Shown here piece after piece: positions 8,526 to 13,057 of a stretch of DNA of 13,057 nt. Under the pieces are notes generated by a model. That model made no database searches. It had not been told where the DNA came from and worked only from the letters and a program-made list of their open reading frames with translations. How positions within the stretch are numbered: position 1 is the first letter of the stretch; each line of letters starts with the position of its first letter. The position numbers were made by a program, and so were the translations under genes. Source of the DNA: JARRRL01 sp037380725 (GTDB taxonomy: Bacteria; Pseudomonadota; Gammaproteobacteria; Pseudomonadales; JANQJO01); assembly GCA_037380725.1 (NCBI GenBank), contig JARRRL010000115.1, forward strand, positions 1 to 13,057. The letters run 5' to 3'.

Positions 8526-8627
8526 GTCAAGAGATGTTTGTTGACATTTGGCAAAAGAACTAGGCAAATTCCTATAAACTGATGGTTAACAACGACGCCC
8601 AGTCATTCAACAGAGCGTATAACGAAT

Positions 8628-9491
8628 ATGATGCATCTAGACAAAAAGAGCTTGTATAACAAAACGATACGCCCAAATTCATCGAAAGGGTCGTCTTGCC
8701 GCAAGGGTATACTGGGCCTAACAATCGTCACGGCTTTAGCGGGTGCGCTACCTACAGCCTATGGCGATCAATCCAATCGCACGGCACCGGCAATCAAGCC
8801 ATGGAAAATATCATGGGGCTGGCATTACTTTGAGGGTGATTATCGTCTCACGGAAAGCACGCGCGTATTTTACGTTCCATGGAAAATACAATATCAAGTC
8901 AACCGCTCGTGGCAGGTAGCGCTCACCACGCCTTGGCTGGCAGTTTTTGGTCCAGGAACTGCTTCAGATACGACTATTTTTAAAACACCTAATCAGACAA
9001 TCTCCGAAGATGCCACCGGTTTGGGAGACGTGATTCTCAGCGCAGCGTATCTATCATCGAAACAATGGCTGCCTGGCTGGTGGCACGGCATCAGCGTCAA
9101 GCAAAAAATCCCCACCGCTGACGCCGAAAAAAGATTGGGCTCGGGCGAGCCAGATACTTCTTTTCACGTTACTTTTTTTAAAACCACTGATCATTGGCAA
9201 TGGCTCATTGAAACAGCTTATAAAAAACGTTCCGACGCTACTTTAGATAACTCATTCAGCGGTTCACTGGGTGCTTTATATATGCCCGCCACTTCAATAC
9301 CGTTACGCTTTGGCATCATTAGCACAATTCGTGAACCTGCAACACCTTCACGTTCAATGATCCAAGAATGGACTTTCTATACTCAGTATCACATAAACAC
9401 GGCTTGGTCCATCAGCTCATATCTATCAACAGGAACCACCGCTGACAGTCTGGATTTCGGCTTTGGCGCTCAAGTAGATTACCGTTTTTAA
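8628..9491 (+). CDS. Outer-membrane beta-barrel protein, phenol-MetA-type transporter family
   Basis: The 287-residue product has a long basic leader and a hydrophobic core (ILGLTIVTALAGALP) with likely cleavage after AYG around residue 46. The mature part alternates short amphipathic strands and ends in DYRF, the C-terminal Phe used by outer-membrane barrels for BAM recognition. Phrases such as GLGDVILSAAYL, VKQKIPTADAEKRLGSG and FGAQVDYRF resemble the putative phenol-degradation MetA / transporter barrel family (PF13557); family assignment is by recognition only. It is transcribed away from the lipoprotein gene with the palindrome midway between them, and ends 33 bp from the convergent small exported protein gene. 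No good Shine-Dalgarno is visible before the ATGATG start, so the start is uncertain. A possible TTGGCA/TATAAA promoter pair (TATAAA at 8573-8578) has a long spacer. The substrate is unknown. Confidence 0.72.
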   Translation: MMHLDKKSLYNKTIRPNSSKGSSCRKGILGLTIVTALAGALPTAYGDQSNRTAPAIKPWKISWGWHYFEGDYRLTESTRVFYVPWKIQYQVNRSWQVALTTPWLAVFGPGTASDTTIFKTPNQTISEDATGLGDVILSAAYLSSKQWLPGWWHGISVKQKIPTADAEKRLGSGEPDTSFHVTFFKTTDHWQWLIETAYKKRSDATLDNSFSGSLGALYMPATSIPLRFGIISTIREPATPSRSMIQEWTFYTQYHINTAWSISSYLSTGTTADSLDFGFGAQVDYRF

Positions 9492-9524
9492 GAACCATTT
9501 CTCTACAGATGCACGACTACTGCA

Positions 9525-9836
9525 TTACTCAGGCGTCGGTCGCTCTGGAACCTGATCTGATTGAGGCATGCCATCGGTATCAACCGCTGAGGGAACACTC
9601 ATGATGGCGTCGTTTAAACTTTCAGGACGATCTATCTCCAAGGGACCAACACGAGAAGGAATTTCTGGTCGATTAAAGATTTCGTCATTCACATCTGGGC
9701 GATCTTCGAGGCCATGACCGGTACCACCAATCCCCCCCTCATCCGGCTCACCTTCCGCGGCAGCATAGCACCAAATCGGCGATAAAAATAATAGGAAAAT
9801 CACAGGTAAAATCGTTTTTATCACAGGGCGCTTCAT
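9525..9836 (-). CDS. Small exported acidic protein with GGIGGTG motif
   Basis: The 103-residue protein has a clear signal peptide (KTILPVIFLLFLSPIWCYA) with probable cleavage after CYA, near residue 25. The mature part is short, acidic, Pro-rich and has few hydrophobic residues: EGEPDEGGIGGTGHGLEDRP then several RPE/RPD repeats and a PERPTPE end. It looks largely disordered. Its ATG overlaps the stop of the upstream DUF6502-like gene in an ATGA, so the two are probably translationally coupled. I recall GGIGGTG stretches in exported proteins encoded beside DUF6502 genes, often with a DUF5666 domain; no such domain is visible here, so it may be a shortened relative. Function unknown. Confidence 0.72.
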   Translation of the reverse strand: MKRPVIKTILPVIFLLFLSPIWCYAAAEGEPDEGGIGGTGHGLEDRPDVNDEIFNRPEIPSRVGPLEIDRPESLNDAIMSVPSAVDTDGMPQSDQVPERPTPE

Positions 9837-10663
9837 GTTACGTTAATCCCAAGATGCATGCGCTGAGTACCATGAGCACTTTTTTTATCCATGACCTGAC
9901 AGTGTTTGGCTTTTTCATTCAGTTGCTTTAACCACGGCATGCCATGAACATTCACCCACTGCGACAAAGCCTCACAAGATTCAGGCGTAAGATGGTTATA
10001 ATAAACACAGCGATCGAAAAAAGGGGGCGTACTATCCAATAAATTATGGACACTGGCCGCCATGTGATCGTGAATCATGCGACCAAAAAAATACGCTTTC
10101 TCATCAAATCCTTGCTGAGGGATAAATGCCTCTTGATTTAAATGAACGATATCCGCCTCATCCAACGAGACAACCCCAATACGTAATAACTCATCTAAAA
10201 CGACTTTAACACGAATATCATGTTTGCAAATCTGCTGCACAAGCTCTTCAAAACTGGGGGAAACCGATGATGTCGCCGTTCTAGGCAATGGCAAAGGGTT
10301 ACCCGCCGGCGCAAACCGAGGAAGCGTCATCCACGTGTTAATGACTTGGGAACCAATGGAAACGGTTGTCGGGGCGTGCACCATTTCAGATGCATCAGAT
10401 CGCAACTTTTTGACGTCTTTTCTATGCACGCCCGTTAACAAGCTGACACGACTGTCACTGATTTTATCTTTCTGAGCCGGCTCTTCCAAAGCGAATTCAT
10501 CGATAGCCACTTCAATGTAGATTCGCTTAAGCAACTGAGCTAAAAAGGGAAAAGTGATATGAAAAGTTAATAGCAACTTGACCAAAGGGCGCAGTACTCG
10601 ACTCAGCGCGGCTACAAGTGCTTTTGGGGGATCAGCAGTGACGGATGAGTTTCTCAGTTTCAT
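9833..10663 (-). CDS. DUF6502-like protein with helix-turn-helix-like segment
   Basis: The predicted 276-residue cytoplasmic protein starts MKLRNSSVTADPPKALVAAL. Residues about 15-85 carry the pattern I associate with DUF6502: an LRPLVKLLLTFHITFPFLAQ helix pair, LLKRIYIEVAIDEFAL, then SRVSLLTGVHRKDVKKLRSD. The latter resembles a helix-turn-helix (T-G-x-x-R-K-x-V spacing), so DNA binding is an inference, not an established role. The C-terminal half has no motif I know. ATG 10663 lies 21 bp from the palindrome at 10684-10700. Another in-frame ATG is at 10675, and a longer start at 10738 would make the palindrome coding and lacks the family look. Its TGA overlaps the ATG of the small exported protein (ATGA). 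Autoregulation through the palindrome is plausible. Confidence 0.72.
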   Translation of the reverse strand: MKLRNSSVTADPPKALVAALSRVLRPLVKLLLTFHITFPFLAQLLKRIYIEVAIDEFALEEPAQKDKISDSRVSLLTGVHRKDVKKLRSDASEMVHAPTTVSIGSQVINTWMTLPRFAPAGNPLPLPRTATSSVSPSFEELVQQICKHDIRVKVVLDELLRIGVVSLDEADIVHLNQEAFIPQQGFDEKAYFFGRMIHDHMAASVHNLLDSTPPFFDRCVYYNHLTPESCEALSQWVNVHGMPWLKQLNEKAKHCQVMDKKSAHGTQRMHLGINVT

Positions 10664-10683
10664 AACACAAAGCATATCACAAA

Positions 10684-10700
10684 GTGGGAATATTTCCCAC
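10684..10700. promoter_or_regulatory. 17-bp palindrome, putative operator (copy 2)
   Basis: GTGGGAATATTTCCCAC matches copy 1 (8509-8525) at 15 of 17 bases. Only the central bases differ, with one arm mismatch. It lies immediately upstream of the DUF6502-like start, where a bound protein would cover the promoter or ribosome binding region. Confidence 0.68.
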
Positions 10701-10952
10701 AAGTCATCCAAACGGGCTATCCGCTTGTGCAAACGCATTTCCGCAACAATCCATAATGAACCAAATGGCAGGCGACTGCATAAGCAAGCTGGAGTAAGCG
10801 ACCAGGATAGAAAACGTCGAGACGCCTGAAATAGAGTGAATAGACGTACACAATATGATCATACCGCACTATGATAATAGTCAATCAGGCTAAATGGTGT
10901 ATCATCGCATCCAGCGAACACACAGGCAAACTCAACTGGATTTGCCACACAG
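10701..10952. other. Divergent intergenic region before the dehydrogenase gene
   Basis: The region separates the DUF6502 gene (minus) from the dehydrogenase gene (plus). It contains a 10-bp perfect palindrome TATGATCATA (10854-10863) followed by a related ATGATAAT, which could be a regulator site or a -10 element. On the minus strand TTGACT is followed by TATGAT with a 15-bp spacer, a weak promoter candidate. No gene is visible. Confidence 0.35.
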
Positions 10953-11012
10953 ATGAAAAAGCCAATAATAATCCCACCGCTTCATCACACTGAAAAAACC
11001 AGGAGAGTGAAT

Positions 11013-11891
11013 ATGAAAATAAATAACGTTTCATTTATTGGTCTCGGTGTCATGGGGTATCCGATGGCCCGTCACTTAGCCATCGCCGGTTTTAACACGA
11101 ATGTCTATAACCGTACGGAATCCAAAGCCCAAGATTGGGCAAGCCGCTATTCCGGAACCTGGTCTGCCACCCCAAAAGAAGCAGCGCAAGGCAGTGATGT
11201 CGTTGCGGTTTGTGTTGGTAACGACGAAGATGTGAGGAGCGTTATTTTCGGTCAGCACGGCGCATTGGCTGGTATGAAAGCTGAAACCATACTGATTGAC
11301 CATACCACAACATCAGCCGAATTGGCTGAAGAACTCGCCGCAGCTTGCCAAGCTCAAGGTGTCCATTTCATGGATGCCCCCGTATCCGGTGGACAAACCG
11401 GGGCCGAAAACGGAACATTGACGATTATGTGCGGTGGCGAACCCAGCGTTTTTGAAGCCAGTCAACCCGTGATAAACAGCTATGCCAAACACGCCACATT
11501 GCTGGGTGGACATGGTCAAGGACAACGCTGCAAAATGGTAAACCAGATCTGTATCGCCGGTATACTGCAAGGCTTGAGTGAAGCGATGTTACTCGCCCAA
11601 AAGGCAGGGCTGGATATTGAACAAGTTGTTCAAGTACTGAAACACGGCGCCGCCGATTCCTGGCAATTGGAAAACCGAGCCGTCACTCTGTCTCAGGGAA
11701 AATTCGACTTTGGTTTTGCCATCGATTGGATGCGAAAGGACTTAGGTATTTGCTTACAGGAAGCAAAAAAACACGGCTTGACACTCCCCATGACCGAAGA
11801 GGTTGATGGCCACTACCAAACCCTCCAATCCATTGGTTTAGGCCGTTTGGATACGTCTGCATTGATTAAAGCGTATCAGCATGAAGCCTGA
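11013..11891 (+). CDS. Beta-hydroxyacid dehydrogenase, 3-hydroxyisobutyrate dehydrogenase family
   Basis: The 292-residue NAD(P)-dependent oxidoreductase is of the 6-phosphogluconate/3-hydroxyisobutyrate dehydrogenase family, which oxidises or reduces small beta-hydroxyacids. The Rossmann motif is GLGVMG (residues 10-15), and Asn33-Arg34-Thr35 at the end of the second strand suggests NADPH preference. The family substrate-binding signature is DAPVSGGQTGAENGTL (121-136). The catalytic Lys is Lys174 in GQRCKMVNQ, and DWMRKDLGICLQEA in the C-terminal helical domain is also typical. I chose ATG 11013 because AGGAGAG lies just upstream and the protein then begins KINNVSFIGLG like its relatives. 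An in-frame ATG at 10953 would add 20 unlikely residues. The exact substrate (3-hydroxyisobutyrate, tartronate semialdehyde, succinic semialdehyde) cannot be told. No pathway partner is adjacent. Confidence 0.9.
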   Translation: MKINNVSFIGLGVMGYPMARHLAIAGFNTNVYNRTESKAQDWASRYSGTWSATPKEAAQGSDVVAVCVGNDEDVRSVIFGQHGALAGMKAETILIDHTTTSAELAEELAAACQAQGVHFMDAPVSGGQTGAENGTLTIMCGGEPSVFEASQPVINSYAKHATLLGGHGQGQRCKMVNQICIAGILQGLSEAMLLAQKAGLDIEQVVQVLKHGAADSWQLENRAVTLSQGKFDFGFAIDWMRKDLGICLQEAKKHGLTLPMTEEVDGHYQTLQSIGLGRLDTSALIKAYQHEA

Positions 11892-12310
11892 AAAAACCAG
11901 CCGTAGCCGGTCAGCACTTCACCCACAGACCTATCATTCCGCTCTCATACACAGAGAAGCTCAGTGCCGTATCAAGTGCACCACAAAACCCTTACAAAAC
12001 AATGATAACAGCTATAATTTTCTTTATTTATGCCGCTGAGTGTTAAACGGCTACAATACAGAATACGAGCAAGAATAAAATCACAGGGAGAAAAGAGAGG
12101 AAGAAAGAGAAAAGACGGCACCCAACTCCCTTAACATAGCATCAGAAATACATACATTAAGGATAACACACAAAATAAAAGAATAAAAAATAACCGAATG
12201 TTGCCTTAAACTGTGTTGTCTTAAACTATATTCTTCATTTTCTTAATTCGAATCCGTCGCATGACGACACAAAAAATACGGTTTTAAGAAGGTCACGAGA
12301 AACGTAATAA
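11892..12310. other. Non-coding stretch with polypurine tract
   Basis: No gene is visible in this AT-rich stretch. It contains a 31-base run of only A and G at 12085-12115, and two close copies of CTTAAACT about 12 bp apart near 12206-12230. No clear terminator follows the dehydrogenase gene. A small RNA or regulatory role cannot be judged from sequence alone. Confidence 0.45.
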
Positions 12311-12346
12311 GTGACCCGCTTCAACTCAGTCGCTGAAGCGGGTCAC
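12311..12346 (-). terminator. Strong hairpin terminator for the HU gene
   Basis: GTGACCCGCTTCA (12311-12323) pairs perfectly over 13 bp with TGAAGCGGGTCAC (12334-12346) around a 10-base loop. It lies 50 bases past the HU stop. On the minus strand the stem is followed by TTATTACGTTTCTC, a moderate T-rich tail. A third GGTCAC at 12291-12296 could pair with 12311-12316 and compete with this stem. Confidence 0.72.
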
Positions 12347-12355
12347 CAAGACTCA

Positions 12356-12368
12356 AAGGCCAGGCCTT
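12356..12368. repeat. 13-bp perfect palindrome after the HU gene
   Basis: AAGGCCAGGCCTT is a perfect inverted repeat (6-bp arms around one A) between the HU stop and the main hairpin. It may add to the terminator structure or be chance. Confidence 0.4.
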
Positions 12369-12395
12369 ACTACAGCACCCAGCTTCTGGAAAACG

Positions 12396-12785
12396 TTATA
12401 CCGCAAAATCCTTCAATTTTTTCAAAGGACGAATTTTAACCACATTCTGCGCAGGCTTGGCTTTGAAAACAGTCTCTTCACCTGTGAAAGGATTTATCCC
12501 TTTGCGCGCCTTCTTAGCAGGCTTTTTGACAACCTGCACTTTCAAGAGCCCCGACAAGGTGAACTGACCCACACTGCGCTTCTTCACGTGCAGTTCGATG
12601 ATATTGGCCAATTCGTCCAGCACGGATTGCACTTGTTTCTTGCTCAATTCCGTGGACTCAGCTACATGACCAAGAATTTCGGTCCGAGTCATGGGTTCTT
12701 GGAGCGTTTTAGGCAGCTTGCTTTTCTGAGATGATGAAGCTTTAGCTGTCGCCGTTTTTTTAGTAGCGTCTTTCTTTGGAGGCAT
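12396..12785 (-). CDS. HU-family DNA-binding protein with basic N-terminal extension
   Basis: The 129-residue protein carries a complete HU/IHF fold from about residue 32 (MTRTEILGHVAESTELSKKQ) to the end. Its landmarks are VGQFTLSGLLKVQVV and GINPFTGEE, the DNA-clasping beta-arm with the intercalating Pro, and a final KIRPLKKLKDF. HU proteins bend and compact DNA in the nucleoid. Ordinary HU has about 90 residues; here a Lys/Ala/Ser/Thr-rich tail of about 31 residues (PPKKDATKKTATAKASSSQK) precedes it, resembling the histone-H1-like tails of some HU variants. The start ATG is preceded by GAAGGACTAGG, a good ribosome binding site. The gene ends before a strong hairpin, so it is probably its own unit or the last gene of one. 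Confidence 0.88.
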   Translation of the reverse strand: MPPKKDATKKTATAKASSSQKSKLPKTLQEPMTRTEILGHVAESTELSKKQVQSVLDELANIIELHVKKRSVGQFTLSGLLKVQVVKKPAKKARKGINPFTGEETVFKAKPAQNVVKIRPLKKLKDFAV

Positions 12786-13057
12786 AATCCTAGTCCTTCA
12801 GTGGTTCTCAAAATGTAAAATCTACTTTCTTGCTCGACGCCTTAGCATCGAATGGAGAGCATTCTACTACAAAAGTCACGGCAGGGAACCCATAAACCAC
12901 TTTCAATGTACGGTTATCGGTTACCTCAAGAACGACTGTTTTCCGTATTTCAATGAGCGCGCTTGTTGACGCTGTTTGCACGTGTACACAACCCACCCCC
13001 ATCTCCCTGTCACACCAAGAAGAGACAGAGCAGGATAGTAAAAACCACGATTCAGAA
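12786..13057 (-). other. HU upstream region; possible 64-codon frame
   Basis: This should hold the HU promoter. TAGAAT in GTAGTAGAATGC (minus strand, near 12870) is a possible -10 box without a good -35. A minus-strand frame at 12808-13002 encodes 64 residues (MGVGCVHVQT...KKVDFTF) ending 22 bases before the HU ATG, with GGGAG directly against its own start. That spacing is too tight for a good ribosome binding site, and I recognise no family. I treat it as unproven. Confidence 0.3.

Noticed and set aside
10684..10738. Longer start of the DUF6502-like protein at 10738
   Set aside because: It would make the palindrome coding, and the added residues do not look like the family N-terminus; the start at 10663 or 10675 fits better.
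12808..13002. 64-codon minus-strand frame before the HU gene as a real gene
   Set aside because: There is no recognisable family, its GGGAG directly abuts the ATG, and it spans the expected HU promoter. It is kept only as a note.

Overview
The window looks like chromosomal DNA from a gammaproteobacterium. The evidence is a NsrR repressor facing a flavohaemoglobin gene across a classic 11-1-11 NsrR operator, an HU-type protein, a DUF6502-type gene, and outer-membrane and lipoprotein genes of Gram-negative type. I cannot name a genus. I see no tRNA, rRNA, CRISPR array or intact mobile element.

Bases 1-1349 are decaying accessory DNA. The C-terminal remnant of an IS6-family transposase, with an internal stop, abuts the left end of an IS3-family element (terminal repeat and first ~22 codons of orfA, minus strand). 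The IS3 end sits where the N-terminus of a Fic-domain gene is missing. The Fic gene keeps its catalytic motif but is also frameshifted in a poly-A run before its C-terminal winged-helix-like segment. A gene-poor stretch follows (1350-1775). It holds a short relic matching part of the beta-propeller lipoprotein gene located 5.5 kb downstream.

Bases 1776-5684 carry a 693-residue phosphoesterase (phospholipase C / acid phosphatase superfamily) with no visible signal peptide and an extra C-terminal beta-rich region. They also carry the divergent nitric-oxide defence pair nsrR (minus) and hmp (plus). A 41-bp imperfect palindrome between the pair contains the NsrR site and overlaps the hmp promoter.

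Bases 5836-10700 form the least conventional region. It holds a frameshifted beta-propeller lipoprotein gene (minus), a divergent outer-membrane beta-barrel gene (plus), and a translationally coupled minus-strand pair: a DUF6502-like protein with an HTH-like segment, then a small exported acidic protein with a GGIGGTG motif. The same 17-bp palindrome, GTGGGAAWNTTTCCCAC in form, occurs exactly midway between the two divergent envelope genes and again directly upstream of the DUF6502 gene. This suggests one small regulon, perhaps controlled by the DUF6502 protein itself.

Bases 10953-13057 hold a beta-hydroxyacid dehydrogenase (3-hydroxyisobutyrate dehydrogenase family), a 500-bp non-coding stretch with a polypurine tract, a strong hairpin terminator, and an HU-family gene on the minus strand with a Lys/Ala/Ser-rich N-terminal extension.
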